Assembly: GCA_022819905.1 (NCBI GenBank)
Contig: JAJEGJ010000088.1
Coordinates: forward strand, 1 to 64,000
Source of the DNA: Alphaproteobacteria bacterium
GTDB taxonomy: Bacteria > Pseudomonadota > Alphaproteobacteria > TMED109
Length of the DNA stretch: 64,000 nt
Direction: 5' to 3'
Shown: one piece after another, positions 53,014 to 62,216 of the stretch
Layout of the letters: each line of letters starts with the position of its first letter
Numbering within the stretch: the stretch's first letter is position 1
Made by a program: the position numbers and the translations under genes
Notes under the pieces: generated by a model
Seen by the model: the letters and a program-made list of their open reading frames with translations, nothing else
Databases searched by the model: none
Told to the model about the DNA's origin: nothing

Positions 53014-53712
53014 TCATCGCTGGTGCGACGGAAACTTCCCGGGCAGTTCCGCGAGGCTGCTAATCGCAAGATGTGGCCCGAAGCCCAGCAGCTCCGGCTG
53101 CGTTTCTTCTGTCCGGTTGACCCAGAGCGTTTGGAACCGCGCGAGCGTCGCTCCCGCCAAATCCCACGGATGCGCCGAAATGAAGACGATCTCGTGCGGC
53201 TCTACCCCGAGAACCTTCGGCGCCATCGCATACATCGCCGGGTCGGGTTTGAACGAGCGTACATCGTCAGCAGACATGACCTCCTCGATCCGGTCTCGCA
53301 GGCCGGATGAGGTCAGTGCGCTCTCGGTCATGTCGCGACTTCCATTGGTAAGGACCGTCGCGCGTACGCCCTGTTTCCCGAGGGCAGTCAGCGCCGGCTC
53401 GGAGTCCGGATACGGCTCAATGCGCAAGTACGCATCCAGAAGCCGGCTCCGAAGCTCCAAGTCCGCTGCCCGGCCGAACTCCCGGAGGGTCACGTCCAGC
53501 GCGTCCCGCGTTAGCTGCCAGAACGGCACGTAGCGCTTCATCCCTGCCCGCAGCCATGAGTACTCCAACTGCCGTCGCCGCCATCGAACGCTGAAGTCGG
53601 TTCCCTCCGGTCCGAAGTTTTCCCGGCACGCAGCCACGCAGGAGTGGACGTCGAACAGCGTTCCGAACATATCGAATACGCATGCTTTCGCCGTTTCAGG
53701 CTTAAAGATCAC
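53014..53712 (-). CDS. Haloacid dehalogenase, type II
   Basis: A 232-residue HAD-superfamily hydrolase resembling L-2-haloacid dehalogenase. The nucleophile D14 is in VFDMFGTLFD; motif II is LTNGS; the lysine is in FKPDPAMY and the acidic motif IV is seen as SAHPWDLAGA. The cap region fits the type II (helical) form. A phosphatase role in the same fold cannot be excluded. The GTG start is strongly supported by GGGAGG five bases upstream; longer readings lack family similarity. Confidence 0.85.
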   Translation of the reverse strand: MIFKPETAKACVFDMFGTLFDVHSCVAACRENFGPEGTDFSVRWRRRQLEYSWLRAGMKRYVPFWQLTRDALDVTLREFGRAADLELRSRLLDAYLRIEPYPDSEPALTALGKQGVRATVLTNGSRDMTESALTSSGLRDRIEEVMSADDVRSFKPDPAMYAMAPKVLGVEPHEIVFISAHPWDLAGATLARFQTLWVNRTEETQPELLGFGPHLAISSLAELPGKFPSHQR

Positions 53713-54101
53713 GGCAACCTCCCAGGCGCTGCACGGCGAATCTCCAACCGGCGCGGCCCACATTGAACAAACTCTTAGGAAACACAAGTCAGGCGCTTCA
53801 CCTCAGCCCTCGACCGGCCCGCACCCTCGCACCTGGGGCCACTGCCCCTAGCGGCCATCGGGGAAGACGCCGACTGCACCCTTCGTTCCCGGCAATGCCA
53901 CGGGGTTACCCGCTGCGGGACTTCCTTCAGACCCATTGGTGGTATCGTTCACACCCGCCGGCGGCATCGATGCGAAGCCCGTCGGGCCGACTGCTCCGGC
54001 CTCGCGCATGCCTTTGTCACGAGACCCTTCCCCAGGCAGGCGGCCCGTCAAAGGCGCCGCCGACCGCAGCTCCTCCTAGCCCGCCCCTCCGGAATTCGGC
54101 C
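53713..54101. other. Divergent intergenic region
   Basis: 389 bases between the dehalogenase and the HugZ-like gene. A 67-codon open frame on the minus strand here is Gly/Pro/Ala-rich and shows no family features; it is not called. No clear promoter pair was found on either strand. Confidence 0.5.
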
Positions 54102-54812
54102 ATGCGGCCATCGACAAAACCCCAAGCCGGCGCACCTGGACGACTCGCTCGACGCCTTGTGCGGTCAGGTTCGAAGGTAGCGCTGGCGACGTCCCTCACG
54201 GCGGATCGGATGCGACCGCATAGTTCGCTCGCCCTCGCTGCCAGCACCATGGAGGGAGAGCCACTCCTGCTGCTGTCCGATCTCGCGGTCCACACGCAGA
54301 ACATTGTCGCCGACCCTAGGATTGCCGTGTTGTACGATGCCGGCGATGGCGGCGACGAACCGCTGTCGGGAAACCGTGTAAGCGTGATGGGAACGGCGCT
54401 CGCGGAACCGGAGCGAACGGTCGGCGAACGGTTCCTGAGGCGTTACCCGCATGCACGCCGCTACGCAGCTCTGGCAGACTTCAAGCTCTATCGCGTCCAG
54501 GTTGAGGCCGCGCACCTGATTGGCGGTTTCGGCGCCATCCACTGGCTAGGCGCTGAAGACATGGTGGTTCCCGACGATGCCGGGTACGCCGAGGCCGAAC
54601 CGCAGCTGCTGGAAGCCCTCAATGCCGATTACCAGCCCTGGACCCTTCCCGGGTCCCCGGGTCCGCCAACCGAATGGACGCTGGTCGGAATCGATGCCGA
54701 AGGAGCGGACTTCCGGAGTGAAGGCCGACTCGAACGGTTCTCGTTTGCGAATCCCCTGGAGAACCTCCAGCAGGCAGGCGTCCATTTGCGACGCCTTGGT
54801 CATCCAGAGTGA
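54102..54812 (+). CDS. HugZ-like pyridoxamine-phosphate-oxidase-family protein
   Basis: A 236-residue split-barrel protein of the HugZ/PNPOx-like family. The N-terminal RLARRLVRSGSKVALATSL, the SLALAASTMEGEPLLLLSDLAVHTQNIVADPRIAVLY segment and DFKLYRVQVEAAHLIGGFGAIHWL are typical of HugZ, which binds or degrades heme in some pathogens. Flavin or heme binding cannot be decided by eye. The ATG has GGAA upstream; a much longer in-frame reading has Pro/Arg-rich non-homologous sequence and is rejected. Confidence 0.75.
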   Translation: MRPSTKPQAGAPGRLARRLVRSGSKVALATSLTADRMRPHSSLALAASTMEGEPLLLLSDLAVHTQNIVADPRIAVLYDAGDGGDEPLSGNRVSVMGTALAEPERTVGERFLRRYPHARRYAALADFKLYRVQVEAAHLIGGFGAIHWLGAEDMVVPDDAGYAEAEPQLLEALNADYQPWTLPGSPGPPTEWTLVGIDAEGADFRSEGRLERFSFANPLENLQQAGVHLRRLGHPE

Positions 54813-54910
54813 CTCCGTGCCGATGGCGATACCACCGGCACGGTCACCAAGCTCTGTCTCAACTCGACCGCGGACGATAGCCATCCGCGCGCGGCCCCAA
54901 CGCCCCGACC

Positions 54911-56932
54911 CTACTTCCGAAAACTCGGAATCTGCCGGGGATCGATGCCCAGTACGGCACGCGCGCTGACGGTTTCCCCTCCTGTCCAAGCCGCCCCCGA
55001 GCCCACGCTCGAATCCCGCCCAGAAGTCACGTTGGAAACAGACGAACGTGCGGTACCGGAAGCGGACTCTCGCACTCCCGGAGAATGAAGCTGCAGCGAA
55101 GGTTCCTGACGACCCTTTCCGGACTTCCGGCGAACCGGGAGCAAGCCGAACAGTTTCGTCCAGGAAGACGACATCTGACCCGTCCCCGAGTCAACGTGCA
55201 CCGCCGGACGCAATTGCGGCGCGGCGACGGAGCCGCGGGCTACGGCCGCGCCTGCCATGCGGTCGGGAGCAGGCGTGCTTCCCAGGCCCAGACCGTTGGT
55301 TTCCGGATCCTGCGCGGCGCGCATCCGCTCTCGTCCGACAGCCGCCCGCCGACCGTCTCTCGGAAGCGAGTCCTGAACCGGATCGTCGCGATCGACGACA
55401 CGCGGCGCCGGACGGACGGGTTCGGCCTGGGAGCCGCCCAGCCCGCCGCCAAGCTCCCGCTGCGGATTCCCGGAGCGCGGGGCAGACATCGGACGCTTCG
55501 GCTCCAAATCCGCCGTGTGGGCGGGCCGGTGATCGGCGTCGTTCTCCATGGAAACTGCCGACGGTTCCGAACGCGATGCACGGGGTTCATTCCTGGCGAC
55601 TCCGGCCTCCGGCTGATCGCCCCGGCCTCGGTCGGCAGCCTGTACGACGTCGCCGCCGTGGTCCGTTGATCGCTGCTCCATCGTCTCCCCGCCGCGGAAG
55701 CCGTCGCCGACCGAATCCGAACACGGCTTCATCGACGGGCCCGCCGGGTCCAAGCCGTTCGAGTCCGTTCTCGAGCCCGCCGCATCGTCGGTTGTCTGGC
55801 GTGACGGGGGGCCGTCGGCGGGCGCCGACGGATGACCGAACACTCCCGGGACTTCGAGGTGTCCTTGGCGGGCCGGGGCCTCTTGGCCGTAGGACGGCTT
55901 CGATGGTTTCTCGGGATGACCCAGGATCCGGGGCGGGGTCGCTTCGAGGCCCGATCCGTGCTCCCGGTCGAGCCCGGCCATGACGACGGACACCCGGATG
56001 GTATCGCCCATGTTGTCGTCGATGGCCACGCCTACCTTGAGGTTGACGCGCTCATGGGTTCGTCCGCGGATGATCTCCATGATCCGTTCGGTCTGCGTGA
56101 GGCTCACGTTGGCGCTGCTCGTGATGTTCACCAGCAGGTTTGTCGCCTGATCCATCTCCAGACCCTGGTAGCTGAGAAGCGGATTGCTGATGGCCGCGTT
56201 GGTTGCCTCTTCGATCCTGTCTTCGCCGGTGGCCTCGCCGGTACCCATGAGGGCCGCGCCCGCGTCCTTCATGGCCGACCGGACGTCTGCGAAGTCCAGG
56301 TTGATCAAGCCGGGACACATGAGAAGGTCGGTGATTCCCCTGACCCCGTCGTAGAGGACGTTGTCAACCAGCCTGAACGAATCCAAGAGACTCATCCCGT
56401 CGGTCTGCACGTCAAACAATTTCTGGTTCGCAATCACCACAAACGTGTCGATGGCATTGCGCAGGTCCTGCAAGCCCGCCTGGGCTACTTCCGTCCGGTT
56501 GACCGCCTCAAACGTGAATGGCGTCGTCACGACGGCGACCGTCAGGATGCCCCGCTCATGAGCGGCCCGGGCGATCACGGGGACAGCCCCGGTACCGGTG
56601 CCGCCGCCAAAGCCGGCCACGATGAACAGCATGTGCGTATCGCCGATGGCGTCCATCACCTCGTCCAGGGACTCTTCAGCCGCTTCCCGGCCGATGACCG
56701 GATTGGACCCGGCTCCGAGACCCTGCGTGCTGTCCAAGCCAAGGCGGACTCGAACCGGACAGGTGGAACGCCGAAGGGCCTGAAGATCGGTGTTACACGC
56801 GACGAACGACACGCCTTCAAGCTTGCTTTCGATCATGTGATCGACGGCGTTGCATCCGCCGCCGCCTACACCGACGACCGTGATCCTCGGCTTAAAGTCA
56901 AGGTCCTCGGGGACACTGAGGCTGATTGGCAT
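54911..56932 (-). CDS. ftsZ: Cell division protein FtsZ with very long linker
   Basis: FtsZ polymerises into the division ring. The GTPase core (residues 15-322) is normal: GGGGCNAV near 23-30, tubulin signature GGGTGTGAVP at 109-118, and T7 loop NLDFADVR at 211-218. From about residue 323 follows a linker of about 340 residues, rich in Gly, Pro, Ser, Asp and Arg and without visible domain. The last 11 residues, GIDPRQIPSFRK-like, retain the shape of the conserved tail that binds FtsA. Total 673 residues against about 380-590 usually. The start has GGAG upstream. Confidence 0.95.
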   Translation of the reverse strand: MPISLSVPEDLDFKPRITVVGVGGGGCNAVDHMIESKLEGVSFVACNTDLQALRRSTCPVRVRLGLDSTQGLGAGSNPVIGREAAEESLDEVMDAIGDTHMLFIVAGFGGGTGTGAVPVIARAAHERGILTVAVVTTPFTFEAVNRTEVAQAGLQDLRNAIDTFVVIANQKLFDVQTDGMSLLDSFRLVDNVLYDGVRGITDLLMCPGLINLDFADVRSAMKDAGAALMGTGEATGEDRIEEATNAAISNPLLSYQGLEMDQATNLLVNITSSANVSLTQTERIMEIIRGRTHERVNLKVGVAIDDNMGDTIRVSVVMAGLDREHGSGLEATPPRILGHPEKPSKPSYGQEAPARQGHLEVPGVFGHPSAPADGPPSRQTTDDAAGSRTDSNGLDPAGPSMKPCSDSVGDGFRGGETMEQRSTDHGGDVVQAADRGRGDQPEAGVARNEPRASRSEPSAVSMENDADHRPAHTADLEPKRPMSAPRSGNPQRELGGGLGGSQAEPVRPAPRVVDRDDPVQDSLPRDGRRAAVGRERMRAAQDPETNGLGLGSTPAPDRMAGAAVARGSVAAPQLRPAVHVDSGTGQMSSSWTKLFGLLPVRRKSGKGRQEPSLQLHSPGVRESASGTARSSVSNVTSGRDSSVGSGAAWTGGETVSARAVLGIDPRQIPSFRK

Positions 56933-56973
56933 GGTGATCTCCGTATGCACTCGGACACTACGTCCGCGCTTGG

Positions 56974-58191
56974 TTAGAAATTCTCTCGCAGCCAGCGGAA
57001 CGCGGCGCGAAAACCGCCGGCCCTGGGTGGCAACGCTCGGGAAAGAAACTCGCGGGGAGGGTCCTCGGCGTATCGAAGGAGACCCACGAGCACGGCGAAT
57101 TCAGGCTTGCGAAGCGCGTCCGGCAGACCCGGGACGCCCTCTGGCTGCCCGAGGCGCACCCGCCGCGCGAGAACCTTGCTGGCGGCGTCGGCGAGCCCGC
57201 GGATCTGACTGCCGCCGCCGGTCAGCACGACCACCCCGCCCATTTCTTGCGGGAAGCCGCTGCCGGCAAGCACGTCGGCGAGTTCCTCGAACATGGCCTT
57301 GGCACGAGACGCGACGATCTGGTTCACGGCCTCAGCCGGGATCTCCACCCGCTCATCCTCGGTGTCCGCTTCATGCGGCTGGACCGATACGGGGCCAAGG
57401 CCGTCTCCCAGAACCGTCGACGCGTGGAATTTCTTGATCCGCGTCGCTTCCTGAAGCGACACGCCGAGTCCGCGCGCCAGGTCACGGGTGAAATAGTCGC
57501 CCCCGCCGGCGCAGGCCCACGTGTAGACCAGCGCGTTCTCATGGAAGATTCCGAGTGACGTTCGGCTGGCGCCGATGTCGACGACCACGGAGCCGATGCG
57601 GCGTTCCTCCTCGGTCATGACCGCCAGGCCGGCGGCCAGCGCCGGAAACACCAGAGCTTTGACCTCAATCTGGGCGTCTGCCAGACAGGTTTCCAAGTTC
57701 CAGCCGACGGATCGTTCGGCGTGCACCAGATGCACGTTTATCCGCAATAGGTTGCCGACCATGTCGACGGGATCCGCCACCCTGCTGCCGTCAAGTTCGT
57801 AGCTAACCGGCAGCGCGTGGACGATCTTGCTGGCACCGGAATCGTCGTCATTGGGATTGTCCAGCCGCATCTCGCTGAAACTCTGTTCGGAAATCCGCCC
57901 CCCGTTGACCTGGAACGGCGGTAGTTCCTGGTGCGAGGACGTCGGCCGCGCACAGGGCAGGGTCGCGATGACCTGGGTGATCCGACCGTCGGCCATTTCC
58001 TCGGCCCGGCGAACCGCTTGACGAATGGCCGTGGGCAACGCGTACATGTCGGTCACGACCCCGTTGTCGAAGCCTTCGGAACGCGTGTGCCCGCTGCCGA
58101 TCACGGTCAGCGTTCGACCGGGCTCCCGGGCGGCAATCAGGCAGCAGATTTTCTCTGCGCCGACATCCAGCACCGAATAGACGTCCGTCAC
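56974..58191 (-). CDS. ftsA: Cell division protein FtsA
   Basis: FtsA is an actin-like protein that tethers FtsZ to the membrane. The 405 residues show SVLDVGAEKICCLIA (phosphate 1), SVVVDIGASRTSLGIF (phosphate 2) and VVVLTGGGSQIRGLADAASKVL (adenosine motif), with the inserted 1C domain. The C-terminus FRAAFRWLRENF is an amphipathic membrane-targeting helix. The start is GTG, two bases after the ftsQ stop. Confidence 0.95.
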   Translation of the reverse strand: MTDVYSVLDVGAEKICCLIAAREPGRTLTVIGSGHTRSEGFDNGVVTDMYALPTAIRQAVRRAEEMADGRITQVIATLPCARPTSSHQELPPFQVNGGRISEQSFSEMRLDNPNDDDSGASKIVHALPVSYELDGSRVADPVDMVGNLLRINVHLVHAERSVGWNLETCLADAQIEVKALVFPALAAGLAVMTEEERRIGSVVVDIGASRTSLGIFHENALVYTWACAGGGDYFTRDLARGLGVSLQEATRIKKFHASTVLGDGLGPVSVQPHEADTEDERVEIPAEAVNQIVASRAKAMFEELADVLAGSGFPQEMGGVVVLTGGGSQIRGLADAASKVLARRVRLGQPEGVPGLPDALRKPEFAVLVGLLRYAEDPPREFLSRALPPRAGGFRAAFRWLRENF

Positions 58192-58193
58192 GT

Positions 58194-58958
58194 TCAGACC
58201 CCGTCCGGCAATGAAGGAGGCATCGCGTCAGCCCGCATCCGCACCACGATGCGCTCGGGTATCCGCAGATCGACCGCACCGACGCTGGGGCTCAGCGACT
58301 CAATCCCGCCAACCGACCCCGTCAGCTTGGCCAGCGCGGCGGACGGATCGGTTTCCGGCAGATGAACCATCAACCCGGTATCCGTTTGCAGGGTCCAGCG
58401 GCGCCGCGACACCCGGATCGCCGCATCCACCCGAGAGGCGAACGCAGGTTGAGCGGCAAACAGGTCTGCAAGATCGCCGAGCATCGTGTTGGCGCCTTCC
58501 CCAACCACCAGTGGCAGCTCCGGGAAGTCGCGGTACATGACGGCGTCGATGACTTGGCCTGACGCTTCGATCGCGTACAGCTTGCCGCCGGTCTGCCACA
58601 GCGCGACCGGCGTGCGCTCCTGCAACGACACCTGCAGTCGTCCCGGCAGCTGAACCCGCGCCTGGGCGTCCGCAACCCAGCCGAGTTCTCGTACCTCCTC
58701 GACAATCGCATCGACGTCGACGAACAAACTGGGCTGCCCCACCGGAGCCGCGAGCACACGGATGAGCGCGTTTTTCTCGGTCCGACTGCGGCCCTCGACC
58801 CACACCTCCGCTATCGTCAGCCCAGCACTGGTGCTCACATCCTTGGCGGCAGCCGCCAGCCGCGCGAACGCGTCGCTCCAGGCCAGCAGGGCCGCCATCC
58901 CGCCAACCACGGCCGGCACCACCAGCACCCAACGCCAACGCCACCTCATCGCGGACAT
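58194..58958 (-). CDS. ftsQ: Cell division protein FtsQ
   Basis: FtsQ is a single-pass membrane protein of the divisome. The N-terminal MSAMRWRWRW basic segment is followed by the membrane helix (VLVVPAVVGGMAALLAW), the POTRA domain (LTIAEVWVEGRSRTEKNALIRVLAAPVGQPSLFVDVDAIVEEVREL and LQVSLQERTPVALWQ) and the FtsQ domain. The ATG with GGAGG seven bases upstream is chosen and overlaps the ddl end by 13 bases; a second ATG three codons later overlaps as ATGA. Confidence 0.92.
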   Translation of the reverse strand: MSAMRWRWRWVLVVPAVVGGMAALLAWSDAFARLAAAAKDVSTSAGLTIAEVWVEGRSRTEKNALIRVLAAPVGQPSLFVDVDAIVEEVRELGWVADAQARVQLPGRLQVSLQERTPVALWQTGGKLYAIEASGQVIDAVMYRDFPELPLVVGEGANTMLGDLADLFAAQPAFASRVDAAIRVSRRRWTLQTDTGLMVHLPETDPSAALAKLTGSVGGIESLSPSVGAVDLRIPERIVVRMRADAMPPSLPDGV

Positions 58959-59863
58959 GAGGCGTCCTCCACCAGCCACTGGCAAAGCTCCTCGAAGCTC
59001 ACGCCAGCTTGGCGGGCAAGCTTGGGAACTAGCGACGTCCGGGTCAGTCCTGGCTGGGTGTTGACCTCCAGCAGAACCAGGCGGTGCCCTCCCGACGTGT
59101 CGTCGAGACGGAAGTCCGACCGCGTGACCCCGCGACAGCCCAGCAATTCATGGGCGCGCAGCGCGGCATGCAGCACCGCTTCCCGCACGTCGTCCGGCAG
59201 ATCGTCCGGCTCGAGGTACTCGGTGCGGTCGGAGTTGTACTTGCTGTCGTAACTGTAGAACGCCCCGTGAGCGCGGATTTCAAGCAACGACAGCGGTCGT
59301 CCGTCGAGAACCGCCGCCGTAATCTCGCGACCCGGCACGTATTCCTCCACCAGGACGGGGTCGCGTTCGCCCCCCGTCGACGGTTCGGGCGGGGCGTCTC
59401 CGTCCCGCAGGATCACGACCCCGATGCTGGATCCGCCCGCCAGAGGCTTGACCACATAGGGCCTTGGCATCGGGTCGCGCGCCGCCAGCTCGTTTCGACA
59501 GACGACGAGGCCGTTCGCCACATTCAGTCCGTGGGCGGCGAAGATGTCACGCGACGCGGGCTTGTCCATCGCCAAGGCCGAGGCCCGTACCCCCGAATGC
59601 GTGTAGGGCACCCCCATCACCTCCAGCAGGCCCTGAACGGAGCCGTTCTCGCCGGTACCGCCGTGAAGGGCGTTGAATACGATGGTTCCTGACGGCTCGA
59701 CGGCGCGCGCCAGCGCCTGAACACCGAAGCGCGGATCAAAGGTGTCGACCTGCACGCCGCTCGCATCCAGCGCGTCGACGACGGCCGCACCGCTGCGGAG
59801 CGAGATCTCCCGCTCGTCCGAGGTCCCGCCAAGGAGCACCACCACGCGCTTGCTGGCCATCAT
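58946..59863 (-). CDS. ddl: D-alanine--D-alanine ligase
   Basis: Ddl joins two D-alanines for peptidoglycan precursors. The 305-residue ATP-grasp enzyme shows VVVLLGGTSDEREISLRSG (N-terminal), VFNALHGGTGENGSVQGLLEVMGVPYTHSG, the ATP-loop region YVVKPLAGGSSIGV and the metal-binding EVNTQPGLTRTSLVPKLARQAG. The first of two ATG codons overlaps the murB stop by four bases (ATGA), and has GGAGG upstream. Confidence 0.95.
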   Translation of the reverse strand: MMASKRVVVLLGGTSDEREISLRSGAAVVDALDASGVQVDTFDPRFGVQALARAVEPSGTIVFNALHGGTGENGSVQGLLEVMGVPYTHSGVRASALAMDKPASRDIFAAHGLNVANGLVVCRNELAARDPMPRPYVVKPLAGGSSIGVVILRDGDAPPEPSTGGERDPVLVEEYVPGREITAAVLDGRPLSLLEIRAHGAFYSYDSKYNSDRTEYLEPDDLPDDVREAVLHAALRAHELLGCRGVTRSDFRLDDTSGGHRLVLLEVNTQPGLTRTSLVPKLARQAGVSFEELCQWLVEDASCPR

Positions 59864-60777
59864 CCGACCGAGCCTCCAAGCGGCCGGCCGATCCGGTGAA
59901 TCTCCCACTCGAGCAGGATCCCGGTTTGCGCCTGCACCCGGCGACGAACATCCTCCGCAAGGGCTTCCAGATCGGCGGCGCTCGCGGTCCCGTCATTCAC
60001 GAGAAAGTTCGCGTGTTTCTCGGAAACGCTTGCGCCGTTCCGACGAAGGCCCCGGCATCCAGCCCGCTCGATCAGCTTCCAGGCCTTCTGATCCGGTGGG
60101 TTTCGGAACGTGCTGCCGCCGGTAGCAACGCGGATGGGTTGCGTACGTTCACGTTGATCGCGGAACTGCCGCATGCATGTCGCGATCACGGCCGGGTCGC
60201 CGTCGGCGCCGGCAAATCGCCCGGACACGAAGATCCAGTCGGCAGGCACTGCGCAGCGGCGGTACTGGAGACCCAGATCAGCGAGCGTCAGGTCATGCAG
60301 GCGGCCAGTCCGGTCGACGGCGCGGGCGGCCACCGTGACGTGACGCGTCTCTTTCCCGTGGCATCCGGCGTTCATCCGCAGCGCACCGCCGATGCTTCCC
60401 GGAATGCCCTCAAGGAAACCGAAGCCGGCAATGCCCGCTGCCTGGGCCACGCGCGCGACGTCCGCACTGGCGGTGGCTGTGCCCGCTTCCACGATCTTCC
60501 CCTCCACACGGGTGGTGGCAAAGGCCCGGCCCAGTCGAATGACCACTCCCGGGACACCACCGTCACGGATCAGAACGTTGGAGGCGCGTCCCACGACGGT
60601 CACCGGGATGTCCGGGTCGAGCGCGGCCAGGAATTCGGTTAGGTCCTCGAGGTCTGCCGGACTGAACAGGGCCTCCGCAGCCCCGCCTACGCGAAACCAG
60701 CTGGTCTTCGCCAACAGGGCGCCGGACCGAAGGCGGCCACGAACGGCCGGCAGGCGCTGGGCCAGCGACGCGGTCAC
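59860..60777 (-). CDS. murB: UDP-N-acetylenolpyruvoylglucosamine reductase
   Basis: MurB reduces the enolpyruvyl group to form UDP-MurNAc, using NADPH and FAD. The 305-residue type I form is recognised by TSWFRVGGAAEALF, VGRASNVLIRDGGVPGVVIRL, FLEGIPGSIGGALRMNAGCHGKE and STFRNPPDQKAWKLIERAGCRG, with the catalytic serine in GGSTFRNP. The start is a GTG overlapping the murC TGA by four bases. Confidence 0.95.
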   Translation of the reverse strand: MTASLAQRLPAVRGRLRSGALLAKTSWFRVGGAAEALFSPADLEDLTEFLAALDPDIPVTVVGRASNVLIRDGGVPGVVIRLGRAFATTRVEGKIVEAGTATASADVARVAQAAGIAGFGFLEGIPGSIGGALRMNAGCHGKETRHVTVAARAVDRTGRLHDLTLADLGLQYRRCAVPADWIFVSGRFAGADGDPAVIATCMRQFRDQRERTQPIRVATGGSTFRNPPDQKAWKLIERAGCRGLRRNGASVSEKHANFLVNDGTASAADLEALAEDVRRRVQAQTGILLEWEIHRIGRPLGGSVG

Positions 60778-62216
60778 GATGGGGCCCTACCGGCACCGGC
60801 GAACGCGTCGTCGAGCGCGCCCGGCAGACCGGCCGCCCAGTTGGTGATGTCGCCCGCGCCCAGGCAAAGCACCGTGTCACCGGCCGACACCAAGGGGGCC
60901 AGCACCGCCGGAAGGGCTGACGGCACGGGCAGGGCCTGCACGCAAGGGTGACCGTGCGCACGGATGCCGCGGACCAACGCGTCCCGGTCGATGTTCTCGA
61001 TGGGAAGCTCGCCGGCCGGATACACGTCGGCGACGATCACCGCGCTGGCGTCGTCAAAGGCCTGGCAGAAGTCGTCAAACAGTGATTGCAGACGCGAATA
61101 CCGGTGCGGCTGAACGACCGCTACCACATTCCCCTGCGTGATCGCCCGGGCCGCGGACAGCACTGCACGGATTTCCACGGGGTGATGACCGTAGTCATCG
61201 ATGACGACGACACCGCGCGCTTCGCCAACCCGCGTGTACCGCCGACGCACCCCGCCAAAATTGCGGATGCCGTTGCGGATGCCGTCGGGAGCAACACCAA
61301 TGGTGCGTCCCACTGCAACCGCCCCCAAGGCATTCTGAACGCTGTGCCGGCCCGGCATGGAGAGCGACATTCCCTCGATGCGGCCGGGGCCGTTGCCGCA
61401 GTTCCCGAATGCCTCTGATCGCAGCAGCACGTCGAACTGCATGCCGTCGACGTCGGCGCGGACATTGGTAGCCCGGACATCCGCATGTTCGGCGAAACCG
61501 TAGGTCACGATCCGGCGATCGGTGACTGCCGCGGCGAGTCGGCGCACTTCCGGATGATCCACGCAAAGCACGGCCACCCCGTAGAACGGCACCTGCTTGA
61601 CGAAATCCCTGAAGGCGTCGCGAAGCGCTTCAAACGTTCCGTAGTGGTCCAGATGTTCGGGGTCGATGTTGGTCACCACGGCAACGGTCGCCGGCAAGCG
61701 GGCAATCGAGCCGTCCGACTCGTCGGCCTCCACGACTGTCCAGGCACCGGTCCCCAACCGGGCGTTCGTACCGTGGGCGTTGATGACTCCCCCGTTGACG
61801 AATGTCGGGTCCAGACCGGCCTCATGAAGAACTGCCGCCACGAGGGAGGTGGTTGTCGTCTTGCCGTGTGTGCCGCCGATGGCCACGGAGGGCCGAAAGC
61901 GCATGAGTTCGGCGAGCATCTCGGCGCGGCCGACAACCGGGATGCGGGCCGATCTCGCCGCCTGCACTTCAGGGTTGTCATCCGGCAGCGCGGACGACAC
62001 CACCACGACCGACGCGTCACCCAGATTGCGGGCGTGATGCCCAACCTTGATGTCGATGCCTAGCTCGCGCAGCCGGCCAACGTTGCTGTTTTCCGCCAGA
62101 TCGCTGCCGCGCACCCGGTGGCCCAGATTGTGCATCACTTCCGCAATGCCGCTCATGCCGATGCCGCCGATTCCGACGAAATGCACAGCGCCGAGAGGAA
62201 GCGGGAAGCCGCTCAC
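60774..62216 (-). CDS. murC: UDP-N-acetylmuramate--L-alanine ligase
   Basis: MurC adds L-alanine to UDP-MurNAc in the cytoplasm. The 480 residues show AVHFVGIGGIGMSGIAEVMHNLGHRVRGSD, the ATP P-loop GGTHGKTTTTSLVAAVL, VEADESDGSI, NIDPEHLDHYG and VVIDDYGHHPVEI, the Mur ligase signature set. The GTG start (VSGFPLPLGAVHF) overlaps the murG stop by four bases and is chosen over longer readings that lie inside murG. Confidence 0.96.
   Translation of the reverse strand: MSGFPLPLGAVHFVGIGGIGMSGIAEVMHNLGHRVRGSDLAENSNVGRLRELGIDIKVGHHARNLGDASVVVVSSALPDDNPEVQAARSARIPVVGRAEMLAELMRFRPSVAIGGTHGKTTTTSLVAAVLHEAGLDPTFVNGGVINAHGTNARLGTGAWTVVEADESDGSIARLPATVAVVTNIDPEHLDHYGTFEALRDAFRDFVKQVPFYGVAVLCVDHPEVRRLAAAVTDRRIVTYGFAEHADVRATNVRADVDGMQFDVLLRSEAFGNCGNGPGRIEGMSLSMPGRHSVQNALGAVAVGRTIGVAPDGIRNGIRNFGGVRRRYTRVGEARGVVVIDDYGHHPVEIRAVLSAARAITQGNVVAVVQPHRYSRLQSLFDDFCQAFDDASAVIVADVYPAGELPIENIDRDALVRGIRAHGHPCVQALPVPSALPAVLAPLVSAGDTVLCLGAGDITNWAAGLPGALDDAFAGAGRAPS

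Noticed and set aside
53848..54051. 67-codon minus-strand frame between the dehalogenase and HugZ-like genes
   Set aside because: Gly/Pro/Ala-rich, with no recognisable motif or convincing ribosome-binding site; not distinguishable from chance in GC-rich DNA.
53763..54101. N-terminal extension of the HugZ-like gene
   Set aside because: The extra 113 residues are Pro/Arg/Ser-rich with no similarity to the family; a suitable ATG starts the conserved part.
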